A stretch of 64,000 nucleotides of DNA from WHSW01 sp963729075. Its GTDB lineage: Bacteria; Actinomycetota; Thermoleophilia; Solirubrobacterales; 70-9. How positions within the stretch are numbered: position 1 is the first letter of the stretch; the number at the start of each line of letters is the position of its first letter. The notes beneath the pieces are model-generated. The model was not told the DNA's origin. It saw only the letters and a program-made list of their open reading frames with translations, and did no database searches. A program made the position numbers and the translations under genes. Of this stretch, positions 17,581 to 25,764 are shown piece by piece. The DNA lies in contig CAVSMU010000010.1 of NCBI GenBank assembly GCA_963729075.1, forward strand, positions 372,001 to 436,000, written 5' to 3'.

Positions 17581-19920
17581 TCAGGCGGCTTCCGCGGCCC
17601 GGTCGAGCCGGGCCTGCTCCTGCTCGAAGCGCCGCGAGACCACCTTTGTGACGCCGCCCTTGCCCATCGAGACGCCATAGAGGACGTCGGCCGCGTCCAT
17701 GGTGCGCTTCTGGTGCGTGACGATGATGAACTGGGCGCGGTCGGAGAAGCGCCGCACCAGCTGCAGGAAGCGGTCGATGTTGGTGTCGTCGAGCGCTGCC
17801 TCCACCTCGTCGAGGATGTAGAAGGGCGAGGGCCGGGCGAGAAACACCGCGAACACGAAGGCGAGCGCCACCAGCGCCTTCTCGCCGCCGGACAGCAATG
17901 AGAGCCGCCGTGTCGCCTTGCCGGCCGGCGTCACCTCGATCTCCACTCCCTGGGACGCGAACTGGTCCTCCGTCTCCTCGGCCTCGGCCTCGGTCGGCGC
18001 GGTCTCCGGCTCCGCGGTCTGCTCGGCTCCCCCGAGCACAGGCCGCGGCCCGCGCTGCTCGTCGACCAGGCGCAGGCGCCCGCGCCCTCCCGGGAACAGG
18101 TGCTCGACCAGCTCGCCGAAGTTGCGCTGAGTGGCCTCGAAGGTCTCCTCGAATGCGTCGTGGATCTTGCGGTCCGTCTCGCGGATCAGCGACTGGAGCT
18201 CGGCGAGCGCGGTCTCGAGGTCGGTCCGCTGACTCTCGAGGCTCTCGACGTGCGCCAGCGCCTCCTCGTACTCCTGCTCGGCGAGCGGGTTCACTGGGCC
18301 CAGCTGCTCCCGGCGGCGCGCGAGGCGCTCGAGCTTGAGGTCGATCTGCTCGCGCTCGGCGTCATCGAGCGACGCCGCCCCGGGCTCGATCTCCCGGCCG
18401 AGCACGGCTGCGAGCCGTTGCAGCTCGGCTGCGGTCTCGGCCCTGCGATCGCCGAGGTGGGCGACCGCGACCTCGGCCGTGGTCACCGCCTCGCCCGCGG
18501 CGCGCAGCTTCGCCTGTAGCTCGGCCTCCTCGCGCGAGCACGACCGCAGCGCCTCGGTGACGTCGTCGTCGCTTCCGTGGCCCAGCATCCGCCGCTCGAG
18601 GGCGGCGGTCCGATCGCCGGCGGCGTCTCGCGCCTCCGCGGCGGCCTCGCACAGGCCGGCGAGCGCCGCCAGCAGGGTGGCCTGGCGCTCGACCCGATCA
18701 GCGAGAGAGTCCTGGCGGCGGCTGCCGAGCAGATCCTCCACCCGGCGCGCCATCTGCGCCGCTCGCTCGGCCGCCGCGCGCACCCTGGCGACCCCCGCGT
18801 TGCGGTCGCCGTCGCTGCTCGCGCCACGGGCCTCGGCGAGCGCCGCGCCGGCCAGCTCCAGCGCCTCGGCGATGCGATCCAGCCCCACACCGACCGGATC
18901 GTCGCTCGCGGCCGCGCCGGCGGCCGTTGCGAGCTCCTCGGCGAGCGCGCCGAGCGCCGCCCGGCGGCGGTCCAGGGCGGTGGCGAGCTCGCCGCGGCGA
19001 GCGGCCAGCGCCTCCGCGCGAGCCGTCAGGCGCTCATGCGCCGCGCGCACCGCCGTCAGCCTGCCCCAAGCCTCGGTGCGCTCGCGGTCGCGCTCGGCCA
19101 GCCGCTCCTCGATCTCGGTTCGGCGCCGGTTGACGTCGGCAAGCCGGGTGTCGAGCTGCGCCCGCGCCTCGCGGGCCCCGCCCGCCTCGCGTTCGGCGGC
19201 GGCGAGCTCGGTGTCCTGGCCGCGCAGCTCGGAGGCGAGCAGGCGGGCGCGCAGCTCCGCTGCTTCGCGCTCGAGCCGCACGTGGATGTCGGCGGCCTGG
19301 GCCTGCCGCTTGAGCGGCCGCAGCCGGCTGCGCGCCTCGCGCTCAACGTCGAGCGCGCGATCGAGGTTGTCCTGGGTGCGTTCGAGCTTGAGCTGGGCGC
19401 GACGGCGGCGTTTGCGGTGCTTGCCGAGCCCTGCGGCCTCCTCGACCAGCAGGCGTCGTTCGCGCGGCGCCGAGAGCACGATCTCCTCGACCCGGCCCTG
19501 GCTGATCACGGAGTGCATCTCGCGTCCGAGGTTCGCGTCGGCGAGGGTCTCGATGACGTCCGCGAGCCGCGCCCTCGCCCCGTTGATCCGATAGGTGCCC
19601 TCCCCGCCGCGCTCGAGCCGGCGTTGGATCGAGATCTCGGCGAATTCCCCCTCCCCGCCCTCGTTGTCCAGCACCACCTCTACCTGCGCGTAGCGGCTGG
19701 GCCCCAGCCCGCCGCCCCCGGCGTACACCATGTCCTGCATGGTCTGCCCGCGCACGCTGAGCGGGCTCTGCTCGCCCAGGGCCCAGAGGACCGCGTCGGT
19801 GACGTTCGACTTGCCGCAGCCGTTGGGGCCGACGATCACGCTCACGCCAGGGGAGAACACGAGCTTCGTGCGCTCTGGGAAGGACTTGAAGCCCTTGATC
19901 GTGATCGAGCTCAGATGCAT
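17581..19920 (-). CDS. smc: Chromosome segregation ATPase SMC, short hinge-less form
   Basis: Both ATPase halves are intact: Walker A GPNGCGKSN at residues 31-39, the ABC signature LSGGEKALVALAF from residue 676 and Walker B FYILDEVEAALDD from about residue 700. The protein is only 779 residues, against about 1150-1200 for normal SMC. The middle (about 170-600) is Ala/Glu/Arg-rich coiled coil, and no glycine-containing globular hinge can be seen. The frame is continuous, so this is not a sequencing break. The start at 19920 was chosen because SMC similarity (HLSSITIKGFKSF) begins there. scpA and scpB occur elsewhere in the window. Confidence 0.92.
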   Translation of the reverse strand: MHLSSITIKGFKSFPERTKLVFSPGVSVIVGPNGCGKSNVTDAVLWALGEQSPLSVRGQTMQDMVYAGGGGLGPSRYAQVEVVLDNEGGEGEFAEISIQRRLERGGEGTYRINGARARLADVIETLADANLGREMHSVISQGRVEEIVLSAPRERRLLVEEAAGLGKHRKRRRRAQLKLERTQDNLDRALDVEREARSRLRPLKRQAQAADIHVRLEREAAELRARLLASELRGQDTELAAAEREAGGAREARAQLDTRLADVNRRRTEIEERLAERDRERTEAWGRLTAVRAAHERLTARAEALAARRGELATALDRRRAALGALAEELATAAGAAASDDPVGVGLDRIAEALELAGAALAEARGASSDGDRNAGVARVRAAAERAAQMARRVEDLLGSRRQDSLADRVERQATLLAALAGLCEAAAEARDAAGDRTAALERRMLGHGSDDDVTEALRSCSREEAELQAKLRAAGEAVTTAEVAVAHLGDRRAETAAELQRLAAVLGREIEPGAASLDDAEREQIDLKLERLARRREQLGPVNPLAEQEYEEALAHVESLESQRTDLETALAELQSLIRETDRKIHDAFEETFEATQRNFGELVEHLFPGGRGRLRLVDEQRGPRPVLGGAEQTAEPETAPTEAEAEETEDQFASQGVEIEVTPAGKATRRLSLLSGGEKALVALAFVFAVFLARPSPFYILDEVEAALDDTNIDRFLQLVRRFSDRAQFIIVTHQKRTMDAADVLYGVSMGKGGVTKVVSRRFEQEQARLDRAAEAA

Positions 19921-20014
19921 GTCTGAAAGAGGCTTCGCCCTCCCTGACCGCGACCCTCCCGGGCGCTCAAGGTCCCGGGTAGCCTCACGGGTCGCTCGGA
20001 CGTGAACTTCGCAG

Positions 20015-20743
20015 CTACTCGAGGCCGTCCAGTGCTTCCTCTGCCGCCGCCTGTTCCGCCGCCTTCTTCGAGCGCCCGGAGCCATGACCGACGGCCTCAC
20101 CGTCGACGCTCGCCGTCACCTCGAACACCCGGTCGTGCGGAGGCCCCGACTCGCCCGTGACCTCGTACCTTACGCGGGCGCCGTGGCGGGCAAGGCGCTC
20201 CTGGAGCGCGGACTTGAAGTCCAGCAAGCGCTCGGAGGCGATCTCGATCTGGCTCGCGAACGCCGCCACGGTCGCAGCGGCGGTGGTCTCGAAGCCGTGG
20301 TGCAGGTAGCAGGCGCCGATCACGGCCTCGCACACGGAGGCGAGGGCCCGCTCGGAGGCGACCAGCGAAGAGACCTCGATCCCGCCCTCGATCGGCTGCG
20401 GCGCCGTCTCGCTCAGCAGCGCGGGCACGCCGAGCGCGACCGCTACCTCGGCGCAGGCACGGCCGCTGACCGCCTGTCCGTGCATCTTCGTGAGCCGGCC
20501 GATGTCGGCGCGCGGGTAGCGGCTGAAGAGGTGCTCCCCGATTGCCAGGCCGAGGACGCTGTCCCCGAGGAAGGCGAGCCGCCCGTAGGAGTCCGCCCGG
20601 TGATCGACCCATGACGAGTGGGTGAGCGCCTGCCGGCGCAGGGTCAGCGGCAGGTCGTCGAGCAGCCCGCGGAGGGCGTCGGGCCCAGTGGCGGCAGCCC
20701 GGCGCCCCCGGCCGCGCCCGAGCCTGCGGATCCCGCGCGCCAT
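20015..20743 (-). CDS. rnc: Ribonuclease III family protein with altered metal site
   Basis: A 242-residue RNase III with an N-terminal nuclease-fold domain (about 20-165) and a C-terminal double-stranded RNA-binding domain (DFKSALQERL to GRSKKAAEQAAAEEAL). The signature NERLEFLGDS reads YGRLAFLGDS. Positions equivalent to E. coli E38, E41, E65 and D114 are Gly54, Ala57, Ile81 and Ser136, while D45 and E117 are kept as Asp61 and Glu139. It occupies the normal acpP-rnc-smc position. It may be a weak nuclease or an RNA-binding protein. Confidence 0.9.
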   Translation of the reverse strand: MARGIRRLGRGRGRRAAATGPDALRGLLDDLPLTLRRQALTHSSWVDHRADSYGRLAFLGDSVLGLAIGEHLFSRYPRADIGRLTKMHGQAVSGRACAEVAVALGVPALLSETAPQPIEGGIEVSSLVASERALASVCEAVIGACYLHHGFETTAAATVAAFASQIEIASERLLDFKSALQERLARHGARVRYEVTGESGPPHDRVFEVTASVDGEAVGHGSGRSKKAAEQAAAEEALDGLE

Positions 20744-20746
20744 CCG

Positions 20747-20998
20747 TCAGGCGGGCAGCCGTGCAACGACGAAGTCGACGGCATCCCCCACCGTCTGGAT
20801 GCGCGCGGCTTCCTCTTCGGAGACCGCGACCCCGTACGAGTCCTCGAGCTCCATGACCAGCTCGTAGAGGTCCAGCGAATCTGCGTCGAGGTCGTCCTTG
20901 AAGTTCGTCGAGTCGGAGATCTTCGCCGGGTCGACCTCGAGCTCGGCCGACAGGTGCTCGCGCACCTTGGTCATCACTTCGTCGCGGCTGAGGCTCAT
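20747..20998 (-). CDS. acpP: Acyl carrier protein
   Basis: An 83-residue ACP that carries growing fatty acyl chains on a phosphopantetheine arm attached to the Ser of DADSLDLYEL. It is strongly acidic, as usual. The ATG start overlaps the plsX stop by 4 nt and rnc follows after 3 nt, so plsX, acpP and rnc form one coupled unit. Confidence 0.96.
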   Translation of the reverse strand: MSLSRDEVMTKVREHLSAELEVDPAKISDSTNFKDDLDADSLDLYELVMELEDSYGVAVSEEEAARIQTVGDAVDFVVARLPA

Positions 20999-22026
20999 TG
21001 CGGTGGCTCCTTCCTATCACGCATCGCGGCGCGGGTCGCACCAGATCGCTCCAGCAGCTCGCCCGTGCGCTCGATGGCCCGCTGCTCCACGCCTCGCGCG
21101 GCCAGCCGGACGGCGTTGGCGATGCCCTCGGGCCCCGAGCTGCCGTGGCCGACGACCACCACGCCGCGCAGCCCGAGCAGGATCGCGCCGCCGGTGGTGT
21201 CCGGGTCCAGCTCGCGGCGCAGCCCGCCGAGCGCCGGCCGCAGCAGGATGCCGCCGACCGTCGCGAGCGGGTTCGACCGCGCCGCGTCGCGGACCCCGGA
21301 GGCGACGGCCTTCGCGGTGCCCTCCATCGTCTTCAGCGCGACGTTGCCGGTGAAGCCGTCGGTGACCACGACGTCGGCGTTGTCCCCCAGCAGGTCACGC
21401 CCTTCGACGTTGCCGACGAAGTCGATCCCGTCGGCCGCCACCAGCGCGGCGTGCGCCTCGACCACGTCCTGGGTGCCCTTCTTCGACTCCTCGCCGACCG
21501 AGAGCAGCGCCACCCGCGGCCGGCCGACGCCGAGGACGGCCTGGCTGAAGGCGGCTCCGAGGTAGGCGAACTGGACCAGGTCGCCGGGCCGTACCTCGGC
21601 GTTGGCGCCGACGTCGAGCAGCAGGCTCGGCGGCCCCTCGCGGCCGGGGACGGCGAGCTGCACGGTGAGCGCCGGCCGGCGCACGCCATGAAGCCGCCGC
21701 AGGGCGAACAGCGCCGCGGTCATCGTCGCCCCGGTCGGGCCGGCGCTCACGAGCGCGTCCGAGCCGCCCGCGGCGACGTCGGCCGCCGCCAGCACCACCG
21801 AGGCGCCGGGATTGCCGCGGACCGCGGCGACCGGGTCGTCGTCGTTCCCGATCGCACCCGTGGCAGCGACCACCTCGATTCGCTCGGCGCCGTTCAGGGC
21901 CGGGAGCTCGCCGGGGTCGCCGAACACGCGCACCTGGATTCCGTCTGCAGCCGCGGCACGGGCACCCGCGACGATCGCCTCGGCCCCCCGCTCGGCCCCC
22001 CGGCCGTCGAGGGCGATTCTTGTCAC
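20995..22026 (-). CDS. plsX: Phosphate acyltransferase PlsX
   Basis: A 343-residue PlsX, which makes acyl-phosphate from acyl-ACP for phospholipid synthesis. LLLDVGANAEVRPGDL, ALLSVGEESKKGTQ and VVTDGFTGNVALKTMEG are clear family blocks. The N-terminal motif, normally IALDAMGGD, reads IALDGRGAERG, so the usual GGD is lost. A GTG start at 22026 is 4 nt after the rpmF stop. The operon order rpmF-plsX-acpP is classical. Confidence 0.93.
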   Translation of the reverse strand: MTRIALDGRGAERGAEAIVAGARAAAADGIQVRVFGDPGELPALNGAERIEVVAATGAIGNDDDPVAAVRGNPGASVVLAAADVAAGGSDALVSAGPTGATMTAALFALRRLHGVRRPALTVQLAVPGREGPPSLLLDVGANAEVRPGDLVQFAYLGAAFSQAVLGVGRPRVALLSVGEESKKGTQDVVEAHAALVAADGIDFVGNVEGRDLLGDNADVVVTDGFTGNVALKTMEGTAKAVASGVRDAARSNPLATVGGILLRPALGGLRRELDPDTTGGAILLGLRGVVVVGHGSSGPEGIANAVRLAARGVEQRAIERTGELLERSGATRAAMRDRKEPPQ

Positions 22027-22030
22027 GGGC

Positions 22031-22240
22031 CTACTCCTCGATCGCGGGCGAGTCGGCCTCGCCGCTCTCGAACACGATTACCTCGCGGCCCGCATACGTC
22101 CCGCAGACCGGGCAGACCCGGTGCGGAAGCCGCGGGCTGTGACACCGCGGGCACTCGTTGAGCCGCGGCTTCGACGCCTTGTGCGTCGCGCGGCGCTTGT
22201 CGCGGCGCTGCGAGGAGGTTCTCTTCTTCGGAACGGCCAT
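22031..22240 (-). CDS. rpmF: 50S ribosomal protein L32, zinc-binding form
   Basis: A 69-residue L32 starting MAVPKKRTSSQRRDKRR, with two CxxC pairs (CPRCHS and CPVCGTY) that bind zinc. The acidic tail after the second pair is slightly longer than usual. The ATG at 22240 was chosen because it matches the invariant N-terminus, although the frame stays open upstream. In most bacteria yceD precedes it directly; here an opposite-strand gene lies between them. Confidence 0.96.
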   Translation of the reverse strand: MAVPKKRTSSQRRDKRRATHKASKPRLNECPRCHSPRLPHRVCPVCGTYAGREVIVFESGEADSPAIEE

Positions 22241-22279
22241 CGGCGGCGAGATGGTAGCGACCAAAGCGCCGCGGCTAGG

Positions 22280-22624
22280 ATGCGCCCGATGCCTGCGGTG
22301 ATCCACGTCGACCGCCAGGCGGCCGGCTACACCGATCGCGCCCGCGCCTACAAGGTGCTCGTCGACGGCGATGAGCGCGGCTCGTTGAAGGCGGGTGAGG
22401 GGGTCGAGATCGAGGTGGAGCCCGGATCGCACGAGCTGCAGATGAGGATCGACTGGGCCAGCTCGCCCATGATCGAAGTCGAGCTCGCCGAGGGCGCCCG
22501 CGCGGAGTTCGTCTGCGCCGCCAACGCGAGCCCGCTGACCGCGATCTTCTACGCGGTCTTTCGCCGTTCGAACTACATCCGGCTCGAGCGCAGCGACCCC
22601 GCCGCTCCGCGCTCAGTCGAGTAG
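22280..22624 (+). CDS. Hypothetical small beta-rich protein
   Basis: A 114-residue protein (111 from the second ATG at 22289) on the strand opposite to the yceD-rpmF group it splits. The alternating hydrophobic pattern (YKVLVDGDERGSLKAGEGVE, then IEVEPGSHELQMRIDW) is that of a PEGA-like or carboxypeptidase-regulatory-like beta sandwich. A mildly hydrophobic stretch near residue 90 (ASPLTAIFYAVF) might touch the membrane. It overlaps the tail of yceD by 12 nt. The function is not recognised, but codon use supports a real gene. Confidence 0.6.
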   Translation: MRPMPAVIHVDRQAAGYTDRARAYKVLVDGDERGSLKAGEGVEIEVEPGSHELQMRIDWASSPMIEVELAEGARAEFVCAANASPLTAIFYAVFRRSNYIRLERSDPAAPRSVE

Positions 22625-23134
22625 CTCGCGCAGCTTCGCCAGCCGCGGGTCCGGTGCCGTCTCGTGACGGTGCGATTCGCGGTCGACGTCGTTGAGCGAC
22701 ACGCCGCAGACCGGGCAGAGCCCGGCGCACTCGGGGCGGCAGAGGACCTGCGAGGGCAGCGCGAGCGCCAGGGCGTCGCGCGCCCACGCGCCGGCATCGA
22801 GGACGCCGTCCGTGACGTAGGGGCTCCGCAGCTCCTCATCGTTCGAGGTCGGCTGGTCGACCTCGCGGGCGTCGACCTCGATCTCGACCTCGGCGGGATC
22901 CAGGCAGCGCATGCAGGGCCCCGCGACCACGCCCTCGAAGCGCAGCCGCAGCGCGTAGCCGGCGGCCGTGCGAGAGATGTCGAGCCGGCCGTCGACCGTG
23001 CCGTCACCGAAGCGGTACTCCGTGCCGCCGTACTCGAGGTCGCCGGGATCGAGCCGGAGGTCGAGTCGCGTGGCCTGACCGGGGCTGAGCGAGAGCCGGG
23101 CCAGGTCGATCGTGTGATACTGCGCCGCCGCCAT
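22613..23134 (-). CDS. yceD: DUF177 (YceD) family protein
   Basis: A 173-residue YceD, a small protein linked to 23S rRNA maturation and usually encoded directly before rpmF. It has the four-cysteine arrangement CMRCLDP and CRPECAGLCPVCG typical of the family. The start at 23134 (MAAAQYHTIDLARL) was chosen because the longer frame shows no family character. It is followed by an opposite-strand gene before rpmF. Confidence 0.88.
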   Translation of the reverse strand: MAAAQYHTIDLARLSLSPGQATRLDLRLDPGDLEYGGTEYRFGDGTVDGRLDISRTAAGYALRLRFEGVVAGPCMRCLDPAEVEIEVDAREVDQPTSNDEELRSPYVTDGVLDAGAWARDALALALPSQVLCRPECAGLCPVCGVSLNDVDRESHRHETAPDPRLAKLRELLD

Positions 23135-23164
23135 GCTTCCCCGGATCCAAGATAGCGAGCGCCG

Positions 23165-23716
23165 ATGACCGCGCAGTTTCACTGGGAGCCCGAGACCTAC
23201 CTCGAGCTGATCAAGTCCGAGGTCCCGCGCTACGAGGAGGTGCAGGAGGCGACCATCGACGCGATCCCGTTCGCTCCCGAGCGTGTGCTCGAGCTGGGAA
23301 TCGGCACGGGCGAGACGACCCGCCACCTCCTCGCCCGGCATCCCGGCGCGCGCATCACCGGGCTCGATTCGAGCCCGGAGATGGTCTTCCGTGCGCGCGA
23401 GCTCCGGATCGAGGAAGTGCGGCTGGCGCGGATCGAGGACCCGCTTCCCGACGGCCCGTGGGATCTGGTGATCTCGGTGCTCGCCGTTCACCACCTCGAC
23501 GACGAGGGCAAGCGCGACCTGTTTCGCCGCGTGCGCGAGCAGTCGCGTGCACTGGTCCTCGGCGACGTCGTCGACGTGCCCGTCGACCAGCGCGTGGCGC
23601 CGCTCGAGCCGGGCTTCGACATGCCGTCACCCGCCGCCGACCTCGCGAGCTGGTGCGGCGGCGAGGTGGTGTGGCAGGCGGACGACCTCGCGGTGGTTCG
23701 CGCCGTCTACGACTAG
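23165..23716 (+). CDS. Class I SAM-dependent methyltransferase
   Basis: A 183-residue methyltransferase. Motif I VLELGIGTGETTRHLL (about residues 41-56) binds SAM, the acidic residue after strand 2 is in GLDSSPEMV, and motif IV is WDLVISVLAVHHL. It is shorter than most members, lacking a C-terminal cap. It is divergent from yceD with a 30-bp gap and followed by an enoyl-CoA hydratase gene after 21 nt. The substrate is unknown. Confidence 0.85.
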   Translation: MTAQFHWEPETYLELIKSEVPRYEEVQEATIDAIPFAPERVLELGIGTGETTRHLLARHPGARITGLDSSPEMVFRARELRIEEVRLARIEDPLPDGPWDLVISVLAVHHLDDEGKRDLFRRVREQSRALVLGDVVDVPVDQRVAPLEPGFDMPSPAADLASWCGGEVVWQADDLAVVRAVYD

Positions 23717-23737
23717 GCCAAACGCCCGGGAGGCGAG

Positions 23738-24547
23738 ATGTCCAAGCTGCTGTACGAAAAGCGCGACCGCATCGCATACGTGACGATCAACCGTCCAGAG
23801 GCGCGCAACGCCATCGACCCCGACGTGCACCGGGCGATGATCGAGGCGTGGACGGATTTCGCCGCCGACGACTCCGTCGAGGTCGCCATCCTCACCGGTG
23901 CGGGCGACGAGGCTTTCTGCGCCGGCGCCGACCTTCGGACCTACATCCCGCCGATCATGGAGTCGGCGCGACCTCACGACATCCGTGAGATCGTCGAGCT
24001 GGGGCTGAACGGCTTCACGCGCGGCATGCATCGGATCGCCAAGCCGATCGTCGCCGCGGTGAACGGCTGGGCGCTCGCCGGCGGGCTCGAGACCGCGCTC
24101 GCCTGCGACATCCGGGTCGCGTCCGAGCGCGCCATGTTCGGGTCCTTCGAGGCCCGCCGCGGCTTCCACCACGGCGACGGCGGCGTGGTCCGCCTGGTCA
24201 ACGCGTGCGGGGTCGGGGTGGCCTCGCACATGCTGCTCACGGCCGAGCCCGTGGATGCCGGCCAGGCGCTCGAATGGGGCCTGGTGACCAAGGTTGTCCC
24301 GCACGACGAGCTGCTCACCGAGGCCGAGACCGTGGCGCGTCAGATCCTGCGCAACTCCCAGCGCGCGGTGCGCTCGGCCAAGCAGACGATCCTCGACGTG
24401 ATCGGTCAGCCGCTCGACTTCCAGCTTCGCACCGAGGCCTGGAACGCCTACACGTGCGCCGACCCCGACGAGACCCTGGCGATGCTCGAGCGCTTCTACC
24501 GCAAGAGCGACGCCGGGCGCGCGGGCGAGCACGAGACCGAGCTGTGA
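23738..24547 (+). CDS. Enoyl-CoA hydratase/isomerase family protein
   Basis: A 269-residue crotonase-fold protein. The oxyanion-hole region is AFCAGADLRTYI and the second block GWALAGGLETALACDIRVAS. Both glutamates equivalent to the hydratase pair are present: in GGLETAL and in MFGSFEARRG. Hydration of enoyl-CoA in fatty acid or related breakdown is therefore plausible. It precedes an SDR gene on the same strand by about 47 bp, and the gap carries a dispersed repeat. Confidence 0.87.
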   Translation: MSKLLYEKRDRIAYVTINRPEARNAIDPDVHRAMIEAWTDFAADDSVEVAILTGAGDEAFCAGADLRTYIPPIMESARPHDIREIVELGLNGFTRGMHRIAKPIVAAVNGWALAGGLETALACDIRVASERAMFGSFEARRGFHHGDGGVVRLVNACGVGVASHMLLTAEPVDAGQALEWGLVTKVVPHDELLTEAETVARQILRNSQRAVRSAKQTILDVIGQPLDFQLRTEAWNAYTCADPDETLAMLERFYRKSDAGRAGEHETEL

Positions 24548-24563
24548 GGCGGAGCGAAGCGAA

Positions 24564-24591
24564 GCCGAGCCGCGCCGCTGTTGAGGCGCCT
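24564..24591. repeat. 28-nt dispersed repeat, copy 1
   Basis: This stretch between the hydratase and SDR genes matches positions 48963-48990 inside priA at 27 of 28 bases (shared core CGCCGCTGTTGAGGCGCC). Similarity continues weakly into the flanking GCGAAGCGAA. Two distant near-identical copies, one intergenic and one coding, suggest a dispersed repeat family. Confidence 0.6.
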
Positions 24592-24594
24592 CAT

Positions 24595-25287
24595 GTGAGG
24601 CGGAGGGCGCTCGTCACCGGCGCCGCGCGGGGCATCGGCGCCGCGATCGCCGAGCGACTGCGGACGGACGGGCTCGAGGTCGTCACGGCGGACCGCGACG
24701 AGGGCTGCGACCTGCGCTTCGACGTCGCGGGCGAGCTCCCCGACCTCGGCGAGTTCGACGTCTGCGTCTCGAACGCCGCGATCACGGACACGATCGCTCC
24801 GGCGCACCGGATGAGCGCCGAGGCCTGGGAGCGCGACCTCGCCGTCAACCTGAGCGGCGCCTTCCGCGTGACCCAGGCCTGCCTGCCCGGGATGCGCGAG
24901 CGCCGCTATGGGCGCATCGTCGTGGTCTCCTCGAGCGCGGCGGCCGTCGGGCTGCCGGGCCAGGTCGCCTACGCGGCCTCGAAGGCGGGCCTGCTCGGGA
25001 TGATGAAGACGATCGCGGCCGAGAACGTGCGCCGCGGCATCACCGCCAACGCCGTCCTGCCCGGGTTGATCGCCAGCGAGCGCGTGCGGGCGATGCCGGC
25101 CGAGCTCTACGAGCAGATCGAATCGACCTTTCTCCCCTCGGGCCGGATGGGCGAGGTCGCCGAGGTTGCCGCCCTGGTCGCCCACCTTGCGTCGGAGGAC
25201 GCCGGCTACGTCACCGGCCAGGAGATCGGCATCGACGGGGGCGCGTGGCTGAACACGCTCTCGCTGACCCGCGAGCAGCGCGAGTAG
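24595..25287 (+). CDS. SDR family oxidoreductase
   Basis: A 230-residue classical short-chain dehydrogenase. The NAD(P) motif ALVTGAARGIGAAIAE begins at residue 5. NAAI, the active-site serine in VVVSSSAAAVG and the catalytic YAASK are all present; the C-terminal block is VTGQEIGIDGGAW. It closely resembles 3-oxoacyl-ACP reductase-type enzymes, but the substrate is unknown. GTG at 24595 is the only start that preserves the motif; the frame is open upstream without protein character. Confidence 0.88.
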   Translation: MRRRALVTGAARGIGAAIAERLRTDGLEVVTADRDEGCDLRFDVAGELPDLGEFDVCVSNAAITDTIAPAHRMSAEAWERDLAVNLSGAFRVTQACLPGMRERRYGRIVVVSSSAAAVGLPGQVAYAASKAGLLGMMKTIAAENVRRGITANAVLPGLIASERVRAMPAELYEQIESTFLPSGRMGEVAEVAALVAHLASEDAGYVTGQEIGIDGGAWLNTLSLTREQRE

Positions 25288-25341
25288 CACCGGCCGGGCC
25301 GGGCTCACTCGACCCACTCGATGAACGTCCCGGACTGAGCC

Positions 25342-25764
25342 CTAGGGGCGGCCTTCCGGGACGTTCGGCGGCTCGTCGGCGTAGCCGGGGCGGGCGATCT
25401 CGAGCTTGCGGCGCGCGTGCTCGCGCAGCCGCGCGATCGCCTCGTCGAGGCGGTCGTCGAGCTCGCCCCGGCGAATCGCCGCGGCGAGCTCGCCGGCGAG
25501 GGCTCGGGCGACCTCGTCGGCGTCCTGCGGCGGCACGGCGGGCTCGGTCGGGACCCGCAGCAGCTCTCGGAACAGCCGCACGTCGGCGAGGGTGGGCTCG
25601 GCCCCGGCACGCAGCTCGCGGGCGATCACCGCGCACAGGTTCGCGAGTACGAGCACCTGGAACCGGCGGTCGCGCGGCACCCACTCGCGCACGTCGCCGA
25701 ACAGCTTCGCCGCCATCGCGTCGAGGAGCTCGGGGGCCGTCGGGCGATCCTGCACGCTAGTCAC
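25342..25764 (-). CDS. DUF6285-like protein
   Basis: A 140-residue helical acidic/arginine-rich protein starting with RPTAPELLDAMAAKLFGDV. Small proteins of this kind are often found next to aminoglycoside-phosphotransferase-like and acyl-CoA dehydrogenase genes in actinobacteria. Here it overlaps the phosphotransferase gene by 8 nt. No catalytic motif is seen. The family name is from memory of the N-terminal pattern and gene context and has not been checked. Confidence 0.65.
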   Translation of the reverse strand: MTSVQDRPTAPELLDAMAAKLFGDVREWVPRDRRFQVLVLANLCAVIARELRAGAEPTLADVRLFRELLRVPTEPAVPPQDADEVARALAGELAAAIRRGELDDRLDEAIARLREHARRKLEIARPGYADEPPNVPEGRP

